A stretch of 64,000 nucleotides of DNA from Dyella terrae (GCF_022394535.1 NZ_CP089414.1:4960001-5024000); one strand, 5' to 3'. Shown: positions 43,528-55,863, numbered from the stretch's first letter. Translations and numbers: made by a program. Notes: generated by a model from the sequence alone, not told the origin.

Positions 43528-44112
43528 ATGGCGAGCATGGGATTCCTGAAGCGGTTGCTTGGGGGTACGACGCCGGCGCGGGCGGATCAGACGTGGCGCA
43601 AGACCACGCAAGGGGCACGGATACTGGTGGTGGACGATTCAGCGACCATCCGCGCCGTGTTGGGCCGCATGCTGGAAGTGGACGGCTACGAAGTGGTGCG
43701 CGCCGTCGACGGCGAGAGCGCCCTGGAGATGGCCCGTGCCGAGCCGCCGGCGATGATCTTCCTGGACATCGTGCTGCCCGGCATGAACGGTTTTGCCGTA
43801 TTGCGCGCGCTGCGCCACGATTCGGCGACGCAGCATGTGCCCATCGTGATGATCAGCGGTAATCAGCAGGCCACCGAGCAGTTCTACGTGCAGCGTTTCG
43901 GTGCCGATGATTTCATCAGCAAGCCCTTCGGACAGGCAGAAGTGGCACGGAGTATCGATCGCCTGGTCGGCTTCGGCCGGCTTTCTGTACGCGAGACCGC
44001 CAAGGTGGTGTCGTTGCCAGTGTCCGTCCCGGTCGAGACCATCCCGGCGATGCTGGCCAATGCGTCGAGCGATGAGCCGCCCGCTGTGGTGGTTCCTGTA
44101 CTGGCTGCCTGA
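43528..44112 (+). CDS. Single-domain response regulator (CheY-like) with N- and C-terminal extensions
   Basis: 194 residues from ATG 43528 (GGAGGACAC upstream). The receiver domain (about 30-150) has the acidic pair D36/D37 in LVVDDSAT, the phosphorylation site D80 in IFLDIVLPG, S110 in MISGNQ and K132 in SKPFG. A basic N-terminal 28 residues (LKRLLGG, WRKTTQGAR) and a C-terminal 45 residues rich in Val/Pro/Ala without a DNA-binding fold make it unusual. It resembles PilG-type receivers of twitching-motility pathways in its start. No kinase or motility gene is near, so the partner is unknown. Confidence 0.87.
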   Translation: MASMGFLKRLLGGTTPARADQTWRKTTQGARILVVDDSATIRAVLGRMLEVDGYEVVRAVDGESALEMARAEPPAMIFLDIVLPGMNGFAVLRALRHDSATQHVPIVMISGNQQATEQFYVQRFGADDFISKPFGQAEVARSIDRLVGFGRLSVRETAKVVSLPVSVPVETIPAMLANASSDEPPAVVVPVLAA

Positions 44113-44134
44113 CAGCTCCTACGCCCGAAGCAAA

Positions 44135-44161
44135 GGGCGGCGCTCCTGCGAGGCGCCGCCC
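44135..44161 (+). terminator. Hairpin after the response regulator gene
   Basis: GGGCGGCGC (44135-44143) pairs with GCGCCGCCC (44153-44161), followed by TCCGTTTCG. The weak T-tail lowers confidence. Confidence 0.6.
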
Positions 44162-44376
44162 TCCGTTTCGCCTAATCGGCCTGGCTGGCGATGGCTGGCT
44201 TGAAGTGAATCTAGTCCAGCTCCGCCATGGGGTGAATTCGATTGTTTCGATGCGTTTTATAGTTTTGGTCTATCGCGCAGCATCGTATCGGGCCTGAACG
44301 CACGGCCGGGGCTTTCACACACGCGCGACCAAACTTAGCCCAGCATGCCGTCTCTCTTATTCATCGGAGCGGCGTC

Positions 44377-44628
44377 GTGGCAGAGCGCATCGAAGAAGGC
44401 GACCTGGTCTTCGTGGTCGACGGCGAGGATGGCATTGGTTCCGTGCGGCGGATTCTTTCCGACGGAGAGACGCTCGTCGTCTATATCGAGAATGGCGGCG
44501 ACTTCGAGATACCGGTGGGGGCCGTACGTGCTGTCCATTCCGGCAAGGTGGTACTCAACCTCGATCACCTGCCCACGCCCGTGCTGGAAGCCATCGGCAA
44601 TGCGCGCAAGTCTGAATACCCGCATTGA
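44377..44628 (+). CDS. Small PRC-barrel/DUF2171-like protein
   Basis: 83 residues from GTG 44377, which has GGAG 7-8 bases upstream. The sequence is a run of short strands: GDLVFVVDGEDGIGSVRRIL, then LVVYIENGGDFEIPVGAVRA and VLNLDHL. This matches the beta-barrel pattern of DUF2171/PRC-barrel-like proteins. It has no signal peptide. Function is unknown. It lies alone between a response regulator and mutS. The gap before it (44162-44376) shows no other feature. Confidence 0.65.
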   Translation: MAERIEEGDLVFVVDGEDGIGSVRRILSDGETLVVYIENGGDFEIPVGAVRAVHSGKVVLNLDHLPTPVLEAIGNARKSEYPH

Positions 44629-44657
44629 CCGCGACGGCATCCCCTCTCGCTGAAAGC

Positions 44658-44690
44658 ACGCCCCGCCCGAAAGGCGGGGCGTTTGTATTT
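44658..44690 (+). terminator. Terminator between the 83-residue gene and mutS
   Basis: ACGCCCCGCC (44658-44667) pairs with GGCGGGGCGT (44673-44682) around CGAAA, followed by TTGTATTT. It faces both converging genes; the T-tail favours the plus strand. Confidence 0.82.
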
Positions 44691-44695
44691 AGGGT

Positions 44696-47272
<2,577 letters not shown>

Positions 47273-47553
47273 TCCCGTACGGTGTCCTGATGCATGACGT
47301 CGGCGCTGTGTGCGCCGGTCAAAGACGCTCACTTTAACGGCTTGCTCTTGTCTTGTTGAGCGCGAAGCGCGGAGTTACCTGTCGTTGCGCCCCCCGAGCG
47401 CCCGGCGCCTTGGTTTGGGAGCTTTGCGTAAGCCGGCGTTTTGCGGGGACTCATGGCCTGTAGTCATGGACCTAAGCCGGCTCGCCGGTGCCTGGCATCC
47501 CAACCTCCGGCACGCTTGTGACGCCGCGAATCCGCTGTGTAGGATCGTTGGAC

Positions 47554-48951
47554 ATGCATACCTCCCGAATGGCTTCCCGCCTCGCGGCAGCGCTAGTCTT
47601 TGCGCTGGCTGCACCCGTCGCCGCTTCTGCTGGGAGTGAGGTATCCAAGACACCCGAAGGGGAGAGCGCGACGCTCTATGCCGGGGTGACGGTCATCGAT
47701 GGCACGGGCGCCGCGCCGCGTGCCGATCAGGACATTCTGGTGCGCGGCGAACGCATCGAGGCCGTGGGGCCGCACGGCACGCTGGCCGGCGCGCAAGGTT
47801 CCGACGTGCGTACGGTCGACCTGCATGGCAGCTACGTGATCCCGGGTCTGATCGACAGCCATGTCCACATGGCTACGCCACCCAATGCCAAACGTGCGCA
47901 AGCCGTTCTCCGGCGCAACCTCTACGCCGGTGTTACGGCCGTGCGCGACATGGCGGACGACCTGCGTTCGGTCGGTGAGCTGGCACGAGAGGCGCGGGCG
48001 GGGGAAATCCCCGCACCCGATATCTACTACGCCGCCTTGATGGCCGGCCCTGAATTCTTCCGCGATCCGCGTGTGGCGGCGGCCAGCTATGGCGTGACGC
48101 CGGGGAAGAGCCCGTGGATGCAGGCGATCGACGAGAACACCGACCTACGCGAGGCGGTGACGCTGGCACGCGGTACTTCTGCAACGGCCCTCAAGGTCTA
48201 TGCAGACCTGCCGCCCGACCTGGTGGCCAAGATCACCGCCGAGGCCCATCGGCAGCACATCCTGGTGTGGGCCCACAGTGCGGTGTTTCCGACACGGCCG
48301 GCCGATGTGATTGCGGCAGGCGTGGATGTGGTCAGCCATGCCTGCTACCTGGCCTATCAGCTGGAACCGGTGATGCTGACCTCCTACGAGGACCACACGC
48401 CGTTCCACGATGCCTTACTGGCACCCACGGGCGATGATCCGGTCATTGCAGGCCTTTACCGCGCCATGCTTCAGCACGGCACCATCCTCGACGCCACCGG
48501 CAGCCTGTTCGTGCGCTACGACGCCGAGCGCAAGGCGCATTCGGAGCGCAAGCCGCTGCGTTGCACCGGGCCGACCACCATCCGGCTGGTTCGCCAGGCA
48601 TGGCAGGCGGGCGTGCCGATCTCCACCGGCACCGACAACGATGGCGGCGTGGACCAAGCGTGGCCCACCGTCTACGACGAGATCTTCTTCCTCGCGCATG
48701 ACGTGGGTCTGCCGTCGTTGCAGGTGATCCGTTCGGCCACACTGATTGGCGCGCAGGCCGCCGGTCAGGCCAATGACATGGGGTCGATCGAAGCGGGCAA
48801 GCTGGCCAATTTCGCTGTGCTGTCCGCTGATCCAGTGAAGGACATCGGCAACCTGCGCAGCATTCGCATGACGGTGAAGCGCGGGCACGTGTATCCGCGC
48901 GCTGACTATCGACCAGTGACGAAACAGGAGATGGGCGATGACGACGATTGA
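47554..48951 (+). CDS. Exported amidohydrolase (imidazolonepropionase-like)
   Basis: 465 residues from ATG 47554 with AGGA upstream; the longer frame to 47488 lacks a site. A signal peptide ends near ASAG (residue 27). The metal site begins with H103-V-H105 in PGLIDSHVHM and continues with the Lys of ALKVYADLPP, His in VWAHSAV and SHACYL, and Asp in STGTDND. The family holds prolidase-like and other cyclic amidohydrolases, often secreted in Xanthomonadales and active on peptides or amides. It overlaps the next gene, an M19-type dipeptidase, by 14 bases, so the pair is coupled. Confidence 0.9.
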   Translation: MHTSRMASRLAAALVFALAAPVAASAGSEVSKTPEGESATLYAGVTVIDGTGAAPRADQDILVRGERIEAVGPHGTLAGAQGSDVRTVDLHGSYVIPGLIDSHVHMATPPNAKRAQAVLRRNLYAGVTAVRDMADDLRSVGELAREARAGEIPAPDIYYAALMAGPEFFRDPRVAAASYGVTPGKSPWMQAIDENTDLREAVTLARGTSATALKVYADLPPDLVAKITAEAHRQHILVWAHSAVFPTRPADVIAAGVDVVSHACYLAYQLEPVMLTSYEDHTPFHDALLAPTGDDPVIAGLYRAMLQHGTILDATGSLFVRYDAERKAHSERKPLRCTGPTTIRLVRQAWQAGVPISTGTDNDGGVDQAWPTVYDEIFFLAHDVGLPSLQVIRSATLIGAQAAGQANDMGSIEAGKLANFAVLSADPVKDIGNLRSIRMTVKRGHVYPRADYRPVTKQEMGDDDD

Positions 48952-50080
48952 TCGGCGAACCTTCCTCACCGGCATGGCCTGGGCTGCGGCGGCGTCCGCG
49001 TTGCCATGGGATGTGTCTGGCGCATCGCCTGCCGTTGCCGGCGCGGCCGACACGGGCATCATCATCAACGCGTTGGGCGGTCTGAGCGACCCCAACCGTG
49101 ATTCCGATACGTTGGTGCCCAACGTCACGCCGCGAGTGTTGGCCGAAGCCCGTGCATCCGGCCTGACGGCGGTGAACATCACCTTGGGCTACGTGTCTGG
49201 CGCGGACGATCCGTTCGAAGCCAGCGTGCGCGACATCGCCGCCACCGACGTGCTGGTGCGCGAGCACGCAGGTGATCTGGTGAAAGTGCTGACGGTTGCC
49301 GACATCCGCCGCGCCAAGGCCGATAACAAGATCGGCCTGATCTACGGTTTCCAGAACGGCGTCATGATGGGCAAAGACGCCAAACGCGTGGATATCTTCG
49401 CCGACCTCGGCGTGCGCGTGTTCCAGCTCACCTACAACCCCGCCAACTCGTTGGGCGACGGTTCCATGGCGCCGGAAAATCGCGGGTTGACACCGTTCGG
49501 TCGCGAGGTGGTCGCGCGACTCAACGAGCGTCGCGTGATGGTCGATCTTTCGCACAGTGGTGAGCGGACGTGCCTGGAGGCCGCGCGCATTTCAAAGGCG
49601 CCCATCTCGATCAACCATACCGGTTGCCGCGCTTTGACCGACTTGCCGCGCAACAAGACCGATGCTGAGCTCAAGCTGGTGGCAGAGCGTGGTGGTTTCG
49701 TCGGCATCTATTTCATGCCGTTCCTCAGTACGTCGGGCCATGCACATGCCGACGACGTGGTGGCTCATATCGACCATGCGGTCAATGTCTGCGGTGAGGA
49801 TCACGTAGGCATCGGCACCGATGGTCCGGTGACGCAGATCGATGACATACGTGCCGCCCAGGCCATGCTAGCCAAGGAAATCGAAGAGCGCCGGGCGGCA
49901 GGCATCAGTGCCGCGGGCGAGCGGCCGGATACCTACCCGTTCGTGGTGGATTTGCGTGGCCCGCAGCAGTTCCACAAGCTGGCGCAACTGCTCGCGCAGA
50001 AGGGGTACTCCAGCGCACGGATCGACAAGGTCCTGGGACTGAACTTCCTGCGTTTCGCCGAAACGGTGTGGGGCGGCTGA
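48938..50080 (+). CDS. Tat-exported M19 (membrane dipeptidase-like) protein with altered zinc ligands
   Basis: 380 residues. The N-terminus has a twin-arginine motif (DRRTFL) and a hydrophobic stretch ending about residue 37. The TIM barrel keeps H206 in DLSHSG, H227 in SINHTG and D295 in IGTDGP. However, the first-strand HxD of renal dipeptidases is replaced by INALGGLSDPN (43-53), and the bridging Glu of IEGG appears as Q139 (GFQNG). The usual binuclear zinc site is therefore incomplete, and activity is uncertain. It overlaps the amidohydrolase gene by 14 bases. Confidence 0.85.
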   Translation: MTTIDRRTFLTGMAWAAAASALPWDVSGASPAVAGAADTGIIINALGGLSDPNRDSDTLVPNVTPRVLAEARASGLTAVNITLGYVSGADDPFEASVRDIAATDVLVREHAGDLVKVLTVADIRRAKADNKIGLIYGFQNGVMMGKDAKRVDIFADLGVRVFQLTYNPANSLGDGSMAPENRGLTPFGREVVARLNERRVMVDLSHSGERTCLEAARISKAPISINHTGCRALTDLPRNKTDAELKLVAERGGFVGIYFMPFLSTSGHAHADDVVAHIDHAVNVCGEDHVGIGTDGPVTQIDDIRAAQAMLAKEIEERRAAGISAAGERPDTYPFVVDLRGPQQFHKLAQLLAQKGYSSARIDKVLGLNFLRFAETVWGG

Positions 50081-50165
50081 CCGGTCAGGTGGCGGTCGCC
50101 TCTTGGCGGAAGGGGACGGGCGAGGTAGAAGGGACGCCTTCCGCCCATTCCCCAGGGATATCCCC

Positions 50166-50672
50166 ATGACGTTGTCCGTTCCCACCGACGCGGAGCTCAA
50201 GTCGCTGGCCGAGCAGGTGGCTGTCGCCACTCAACAGCGGCGCCTGATGATGGTGACCGCCGAGTCGTGTACCGGCGGCTGGATCGCCAAGGCATTGACT
50301 GACCTGCCAGGCAGCTCGGCCTGGTTCGATGCTGGCGTGGTGACCTACAGCTACGAAGCCAAGGAAGCGCTGTTAGGCGTCAATCCGCGAACGCTGGAGC
50401 GCACCGGCGCGGTCAGCGAGGAAACGGTGCTGGAAATGGTATCCGGCGCGTTGTCGCGGTTTGGCGCTGGCGTGGCTGTGGCCGTCACCGGCATCGCCGG
50501 GCCTAGCGGTGGCACGCCGGACAAGCCCGTCGGCACGGTCTGGATCGGTTGGAAGCGACGCGGCGGCTATGCCCATGCCCGGCTGTTCCACTTCGACGGT
50601 GACCGCGAGGCGGTGCGCCGGCAGACCGTGGCGGCCGCGCTCAGCGGCGTCATCAAGGCGTTGACGGACTGA
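50166..50672 (+). CDS. pncC: Nicotinamide-nucleotide amidase (CinA C-terminal type)
   Basis: 168 residues from ATG 50166; the frame continues upstream to 50103 without a better start. The motif VTAESCTGGWIAKALTDLPG carries the catalytic Ser in AESCTGG, and VTGIAGPSGGTPDKPVGTV closes the site. PncC deamidates NMN to nicotinate mononucleotide in the pyridine nucleotide cycle. In Xanthomonadales it precedes lexA-recA; here it is followed directly by recA after 123 bases. Confidence 0.95.
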   Translation: MTLSVPTDAELKSLAEQVAVATQQRRLMMVTAESCTGGWIAKALTDLPGSSAWFDAGVVTYSYEAKEALLGVNPRTLERTGAVSEETVLEMVSGALSRFGAGVAVAVTGIAGPSGGTPDKPVGTVWIGWKRRGGYAHARLFHFDGDREAVRRQTVAAALSGVIKALTD

Positions 50673-50795
50673 GTCCTGCTCGTCCGCTGGCCGGCTTGAC
50701 CGCTGTGGGATACTGGTCAGCCACAGATCGCAGTCCGTGAGATCAGCCACGGGCATGATGCCTCCCTATTCACTGCCACTCCGGGATTCAAGACG

Positions 50796-51827
50796 ATGGA
50801 TGACAACAAGCGCAAGGCGCTCACCTCCGCCCTCGGCCAGATCGAGAAGCAATTCGGCAAGGGCGCCGTCATGCGCCTGGGCGACCGTGCCGACGACGCC
50901 ATCGAGACCGTGTCCACCGGTTCGTTGGGCCTGGATATCGCACTGGGCATCGGTGGTTTGCCGCGTGGCCGCGTCGTTGAGATCTACGGTCCGGAATCCT
51001 CGGGCAAGACCACGCTGACCCTGCAGGTCATCGCCAACTGCCAGAAGAACGGCGGCACCGCAGCCTTCGTCGACGCCGAGCACGCGCTCGATCCCACCTA
51101 TGCCGCCAAGTTGGGCGTCAACGTGGACGACCTGCTGGTCTCCCAGCCCGACACCGGCGAACAGGCGCTGGAAATCGCCGACATGCTGGTGCGCTCGGGC
51201 GCCGTGGACGTGGTGGTGGTCGACTCCGTCGCCGCACTCACGCCCAAGGCCGAAATCGAAGGCGAAATGGGTGATTCCCACGTCGGCCTGCACGCTCGCT
51301 TGATGAGCCAGGCTCTGCGCAAACTCACCGCCAACATCAAGAAGTCGAACTGCCTGGTGGTCTTCATCAACCAGATCCGCATGAAGATCGGCGTGATGTT
51401 CGGCAGCCCGGAAACCACCACCGGCGGTAACGCGCTGAAGTTTTACGCCTCGGTGCGTCTGGACATCCGCCGCATCGGCGCGGTGAAGAAGGGCGAGGAA
51501 GTCATCGGCTCGGAAACCCGCGTCAAGGTGGTCAAGAACAAGGTGGCGCCGCCGTTCCGCCAGGCCGAGTTCGAGATCCTCTACGGCGAAGGCACCTCGC
51601 GCGAAGGCGAAATCATCGAGCTGGGTGTAGCGCAGAACTTGATCGACAAGTCCGGCGCCTGGTACAGCTACAAGGGTGACCGCATCGGCCAGGGCAAGGA
51701 GAACGTCCGCCAGTTCCTGCGCGACAACCCGGCCATCGCCAATGAAGTGGACACCGAGCTGCGCAAGCGCCTGCTGGTGAGCAACGGCACCTCGCCGCTG
51801 CCGGCAGTGGAAGCCGAAGAGGCCTGA
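50796..51827 (+). CDS. recA: Recombinase A
   Basis: 343 residues. Walker A is GPESSGKTT (65-73), Walker [11 protein letters not shown], loop L2 in [18 protein letters not shown], and the DNA-binding loop L1 near [17 protein letters not shown]. RecA forms filaments for recombination and triggers LexA self-cleavage. Length is normal. No clear LexA box was seen in the 123 bases upstream. Confidence 0.98.
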   Translation: MDDNKRKALTSALGQIEKQFGKGAVMRLGDRADDAIETVSTGSLGLDIALGIGGLPRGRVVEIYGPESSGKTTLTLQVIANCQKNGGTAAFVDAEHALDPTYAAKLGVNVDDLLVSQPDTGEQALEIADMLVRSGAVDVVVVDSVAALTPKAEIEGEMGDSHVGLHARLMSQALRKLTANIKKSNCLVVFINQIRMKIGVMFGSPETTTGGNALKFYASVRLDIRRIGAVKKGEEVIGSETRVKVVKNKVAPPFRQAEFEILYGEGTSREGEIIELGVAQNLIDKSGAWYSYKGDRIGQGKENVRQFLRDNPAIANEVDTELRKRLLVSNGTSPLPAVEAEEA

Positions 51828-51846
51828 TCGACGCAACGGAGGCGCC

Positions 51847-52404
51847 ATGCCAGGACTGAAGGGAAGCTTTTTCATCGCAGTTCTGGCGGGCGCCGCTGCC
51901 GTCATGGGGTGGGCGGCGTATGTGCGCTTTGCCCACCCGCCACTTCCCAGGGCTGTTTCGATGAAGCCGTTGGTTGAAGGGGTATGGGTTTCCCAGCAGA
52001 TCGAGCCGGCACAGCTTGATCTGTTGCAACAGGACCATTTCAGCACCCTGGTGGACCTGCGTCCGGATGGCGAAGTAGCAGGGCAGCCTTCGTCCACCGA
52101 AATGTCAGATGCCGCCGCCCGGGCCGGCTTGGCCTTCATCTACGATCCCGTGCCGCACGGTGCGATTCCCGACGAAGCGGTGAGTGCTTTGCAGAAAGCG
52201 CTGGCGTCGCAGCGCAAGCCGGTGCTGCTCTATTGCCGCAGTGGCCGACGCGCCGCCCGCACCTGGGCCTTGGCGGAGGCCTCGCGCCCCGGTGGTCTGG
52301 ATGCCCAAGCGATCAAGCAGATCGTGCAGGCCGTCGGTCAACCGGTGGATGATCTGGACCGTGACATCCAGGCCCGTATCACGGCCCGCCCAACTTCAGG
52401 TTGA
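51847..52404 (+). CDS. Membrane-anchored phosphatase/sulfurtransferase-like protein (TIGR01244-type)
   Basis: 185 residues, starting 19 bases after recA. One N-terminal membrane segment (residues 6-28) anchors it. The catalytic loop resembles dual-specificity phosphatases: PVLLYCRSGRRAARTW, with Cys and Arg five positions apart (CRSGRRA). The TIGR01244/DUF442 family (Blh/YeeD-like) is annotated as sulfur transferase or phosphatase without proof. Its location between recA and recX is unusual. Function is unknown. Confidence 0.8.
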   Translation: MPGLKGSFFIAVLAGAAAVMGWAAYVRFAHPPLPRAVSMKPLVEGVWVSQQIEPAQLDLLQQDHFSTLVDLRPDGEVAGQPSSTEMSDAAARAGLAFIYDPVPHGAIPDEAVSALQKALASQRKPVLLYCRSGRRAARTWALAEASRPGGLDAQAIKQIVQAVGQPVDDLDRDIQARITARPTSG

Positions 52405-52411
52405 AACCCTC

Positions 52412-52567
52412 ATGGACCTTCACACCGCCGAAGCACAGCCGTCTTCTCAAGGATCGGGCTGGAAGATTGCGCTGAAGGTGATCGTTATTGCCGTGGGGCT
52501 CGTGCTGGGCGCCATCCTCGGCCTGTTTGGCGCGTTTTACTTCGGCTTGATCGACATTCGCTGTTAG
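52412..52567 (+). CDS. Small single-span membrane protein
   Basis: 51 residues from ATG 52412 to TAG 52565-52567. The first 20 residues are polar (MDLHTAEAQPSSQGSG), then comes one strong hydrophobic span, ALKVIVIAVGLVLGAILGLF, ending FYFGLIDIRC. It fits neatly between the phosphatase-like gene (7 bases) and recX (4 bases), which argues for a real gene of the recA-recX unit. No family is recognised. The short length explains why automatic callers might skip it. Confidence 0.62.
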   Translation: MDLHTAEAQPSSQGSGWKIALKVIVIAVGLVLGAILGLFGAFYFGLIDIRC

Positions 52568-52571
52568 GCAC

Positions 52572-53063
52572 ATGGCGCGAGACCGGGACGACAAGACAGA
52601 CAAACCTAGCGCTTACAACAAAGCGCTGGGCCTGCTCGCGCGGCGTGAACATTCCCGCCGCGAGCTGCGGCTCAAGCTTCGGCAGAAGGGGTACGAGGGC
52701 GAGGAGGCTGGCGAAGCGCTCGACCGCCTCGGCGAGCAGCACTATCAGGACGACGACCGCTTCGCTGAGATGCTGGTGCGCAGCCGGGTTTCTCAAGGTT
52801 ACGGCCCCATGCGCGTGCGGGCCGAATTGAAGAGCCATGGCCTTTCCGAAGCCCGCATCCGGGCCGTACTGGATGCGGCCGAGGTGGATTGGGATGCCAG
52901 CGCTCTGGCTCAGCTCAGGCGGCGTTTTGGCAGCGGATCGGCGTCAGATCGCGACGAAAAGGCCCGCCGGGCGCAATTTCTCTTGCGTCGGGGCTTTCCC
53001 GCCGCCACAGTACGGAGTGTTACCCACGCCGACGTGGACGACGCAGCCGACGACGACACCTGA
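52572..53063 (+). CDS. recX: RecA regulator RecX
   Basis: 163 residues from ATG 52572. RecX repeats are visible: ALGLLARREHSRRELRLKLR, ALDRLGEQHYQDDDRFAEML and SRVSQGYGPMRVRAELKSHG. RecX binds the RecA filament groove and stops its growth. The order recA-recX with recX before alaS is typical for the group. Two extra genes separate recA and recX here. Confidence 0.94.
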   Translation: MARDRDDKTDKPSAYNKALGLLARREHSRRELRLKLRQKGYEGEEAGEALDRLGEQHYQDDDRFAEMLVRSRVSQGYGPMRVRAELKSHGLSEARIRAVLDAAEVDWDASALAQLRRRFGSGSASDRDEKARRAQFLLRRGFPAATVRSVTHADVDDAADDDT

Positions 53064-53147
53064 CCTCCCCGCTGTTGGGGCGGGTGGGCGTTGTTTCGGC
53101 AGTGCTCCCAGGGCGTGGCCTCATTCCGCCAGGTCCTCCCCAGCCGC

Positions 53148-55784
53148 ATGAAAACCGCAGAAATCCGCTCGACCTTCCTCGACTATTTCCGCTCGAAAGG
53201 GCACACCATCGTGCCGTCCAGCTCGCTGGTACCGGCCAGTGACCCGACACTGTTGTTCACCAACTCGGGCATGGTGCAGTTCAAGAACGTGTTCCTGGGC
53301 AGCGAAAAGCTGTCGTACGTGCGTGCGGCCGATGTGCAGCGCTGCCTGCGTGCCGGCGGCAAGCACAACGACCTGGATTCGGTGGGCTACACCGCGCGTC
53401 ATCACACCTTCTTCGAGATGCTCGGCAACTGGTCGTTCGGCGACTACTTCAAGCGTGACGCCATTGCCTTCGCATGGGAGCTGCTGACCGGCGTCTTCAA
53501 GCTGCCGAAGGACAAGCTCTGGGTCACCGTCTATCACACCGATGACGAAGCCTTCGACATCTGGAACAAGGAAGTGGGCGTGCCGGCCGAGCGCATCGTG
53601 CGCATCGGCGACAACAAGGGCGCACCCTACGCGTCGGACAACTTCTGGCAGATGGCCGATACCGGTCCATGCGGTCCGTGTACGGAAATCTTCTTTGACC
53701 ACGGTGAAGATATTGCCGGTGGCCCGCCGGGTTCGCCCGATGAGGACGGCGATCGCTACATCGAAATCTGGAACCTCGTCTTCATGCAGTTCGACCGCGC
53801 GCCCGACGGCACCCTGTCGCCGCTACCGGCACCGTGCGTGGATACGGGCATGGGCCTGGAGCGCTTGGCGGCCGTGCTTCAGCACGTGCATTCCAACTAC
53901 GAGATCGACCTGTTCCAGCACCTGATCCAGGTCGCCGCGGAACTGACCAGCACCAAGGATCTCGCCAACAAGTCGCTGCGCGTGATCGCCGACCATATCC
54001 GTGCGTGCTCCTTCCTCATCGTCGACGGCGTGTTGCCGTCCAATGAAGGCCGTGGCTATGTGCTTCGCCGCATCATCCGTCGAGCGTTGCGCCACGGCTG
54101 GATGCTCGGCGTGCGTGGCGATTTCTTCTGGAAGATGGTCAAGCCGCTGGTGGAAGAGATGGGCGAAGCCTATCCGGAGCTGGCGCAGAAGCAGTCGTTT
54201 GTCGAAGACGCGTTGAGTACGGAAGAGCGCCGTTTCGGCGAAACGCTGGAGAACGGTATGCGCCTGTTCGATGCCGTCGCGGCCAACGCGAGTGGCAGCA
54301 TTCCCGGTGCCGATGCGTTCCGCTTGTACGACACCTACGGCTTCCCGATCGACCTGACCGCCGATATCGCGCGCGAGCGCGGCCTGACGGTGGACATGGA
54401 TGGCTTCGAGCAGGCCATGGAAGAGCAGCAGGATCGCAGCCGCAAAGGAGGCAAGTTCGAGGCCAAGGGCCTGATGCCGGCGGAACTCGCCAGCCAGCTG
54501 CAGCCAACCGCGTTCCTCGGCTACGACGCATTGACCAGCCAGGGCAGCAAAGTGGTCGGCATCGTGCATGCGGGCAAGCAGCTCGATCAGTTGAGTGATG
54601 GCGACGAAGGTCTTGTCATCCTTGATCGCACGCCGTTCTACGCCGAATCCGGTGGACAGGTCGGCGATACCGGTGTGTTGGTGAGCGCCGCGGGCGCATT
54701 CGCTGTCGCCGACACGCTGAAAATGGGCGGCGTGTTCTTCGGACACGCGGGCCGCTGGCAGGGTAAGCAGGCCCTGCGCGTGGGCGACGTGGTCGAGGCC
54801 AACGTCGATGGTTCACGCCGTCAGGCCATCGTGCTCAATCACTCGGCCACGCACTTGTTGCATGCCGCGTTGCGCAAGGTGCTTGGCGAGCATGTGACAC
54901 AGAAGGGCTCGCTGGTAGCACCGGAACGCCTGCGCTTCGACTTCTCTCATTTCAAGCCGATGAGTGCGGGCGAACTGCATGAGATTGAAGCCCTGGTGAA
55001 CGCCGAGGTGCGCCGCAACGAGGCCGCCGAAGTGCATCACATGGGTTACAACGACGCGATCGAATTTGGCGCTATGGCGCTGTTCGGCGAGAAGTACGGC
55101 GACGAAGTGCGCGTGCTCAAGATGGGCGGGTTCTCCACCGAACTCTGTGGTGGCACCCACGTGGGCCGCACGGGTGATATCGGCTTGTTCAAGATCGTCA
55201 GCGAAGCCGGCGTGGCTTCGGGTGTGCGACGCATTGAGGCAGTGACCGGCGCTGGCGCGCTGGCTTATGTGGCCGATGAGGAACGTCGTCTGAGCGAATT
55301 CGCCCAGCTTCTGTCATCCAATGGTGACGAAGCTGTAGAGAAGCTTCGCCAGTTGTTCGACAAGCAGAAGAAGTTGGAGCGCGAGCTGGAATCGTTGCGC
55401 GCCAAGGCCGCCGGCTCCGCTACGGCCGATCTTGCGTCGACCGCGAAGGACATCGAGGGCATCAAGGTGGTCGTGGCCCGCCTGGAAGGTCTGGATGCCA
55501 AGGCGCTACGCGACAGCATGGATCAACTCAAGCAGCAGCTCGCCGATTGCGTTGTGCTGCTGGCTGGCGCGGCCGACGGGCGTGTTTCGCTGGTAGCGGG
55601 CGTCAACGGCAAGGCCTCGGGCCGCGTGAAGGCCGGTGACGTGGTGGCCCATGTCGCCAGCCAGATCGGCGGCAAAGGCGGCGGCCGTCCGGACATGGCT
55701 CAAGGCGGTGGTTCAGACACGCCGGAACTGCCCGGCATCCTGAATGGACTGGTGGGCTGGATCGGTCAACAATTGGCCTCCTGA
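53148..55784 (+). CDS. alaS: Alanyl-tRNA synthetase
   Basis: 878 residues from ATG 53148, the standard [20 protein letters not shown] start; the frame to 53091 is not needed. The class II catalytic core is at the N-terminus ([20 protein letters not shown]). The editing domain has [11 protein letters not shown] (HxxxH) and the zinc-site residues CGGTH in [15 protein letters not shown]-terminal coiled region ([18 protein letters not shown]) and the C-Ala domain follow. It charges tRNA(Ala) and clears misactivated Ser/Gly. Confidence 0.97.
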   Translation: MKTAEIRSTFLDYFRSKGHTIVPSSSLVPASDPTLLFTNSGMVQFKNVFLGSEKLSYVRAADVQRCLRAGGKHNDLDSVGYTARHHTFFEMLGNWSFGDYFKRDAIAFAWELLTGVFKLPKDKLWVTVYHTDDEAFDIWNKEVGVPAERIVRIGDNKGAPYASDNFWQMADTGPCGPCTEIFFDHGEDIAGGPPGSPDEDGDRYIEIWNLVFMQFDRAPDGTLSPLPAPCVDTGMGLERLAAVLQHVHSNYEIDLFQHLIQVAAELTSTKDLANKSLRVIADHIRACSFLIVDGVLPSNEGRGYVLRRIIRRALRHGWMLGVRGDFFWKMVKPLVEEMGEAYPELAQKQSFVEDALSTEERRFGETLENGMRLFDAVAANASGSIPGADAFRLYDTYGFPIDLTADIARERGLTVDMDGFEQAMEEQQDRSRKGGKFEAKGLMPAELASQLQPTAFLGYDALTSQGSKVVGIVHAGKQLDQLSDGDEGLVILDRTPFYAESGGQVGDTGVLVSAAGAFAVADTLKMGGVFFGHAGRWQGKQALRVGDVVEANVDGSRRQAIVLNHSATHLLHAALRKVLGEHVTQKGSLVAPERLRFDFSHFKPMSAGELHEIEALVNAEVRRNEAAEVHHMGYNDAIEFGAMALFGEKYGDEVRVLKMGGFSTELCGGTHVGRTGDIGLFKIVSEAGVASGVRRIEAVTGAGALAYVADEERRLSEFAQLLSSNGDEAVEKLRQLFDKQKKLERELESLRAKAAGSATADLASTAKDIEGIKVVVARLEGLDAKALRDSMDQLKQQLADCVVLLAGAADGRVSLVAGVNGKASGRVKAGDVVAHVASQIGGKGGGRPDMAQGGGSDTPELPGILNGLVGWIGQQLAS

Positions 55785-55863
55785 CTGAGTCAACCGCTCA
55801 TAGTCCGTTCGCGTTTACGCATTGCACTGCCATCGGACGCTCGGCTGGTATCCAAACACTGCC

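Noticed and set aside
50673..50795. LexA binding site upstream of recA
   Set aside because: CTG and CAG half-sites are present (near 50703-50735), but the spacings are 12 and 8 instead of 10, and no TTAGTA/TACTAA-type box is seen.
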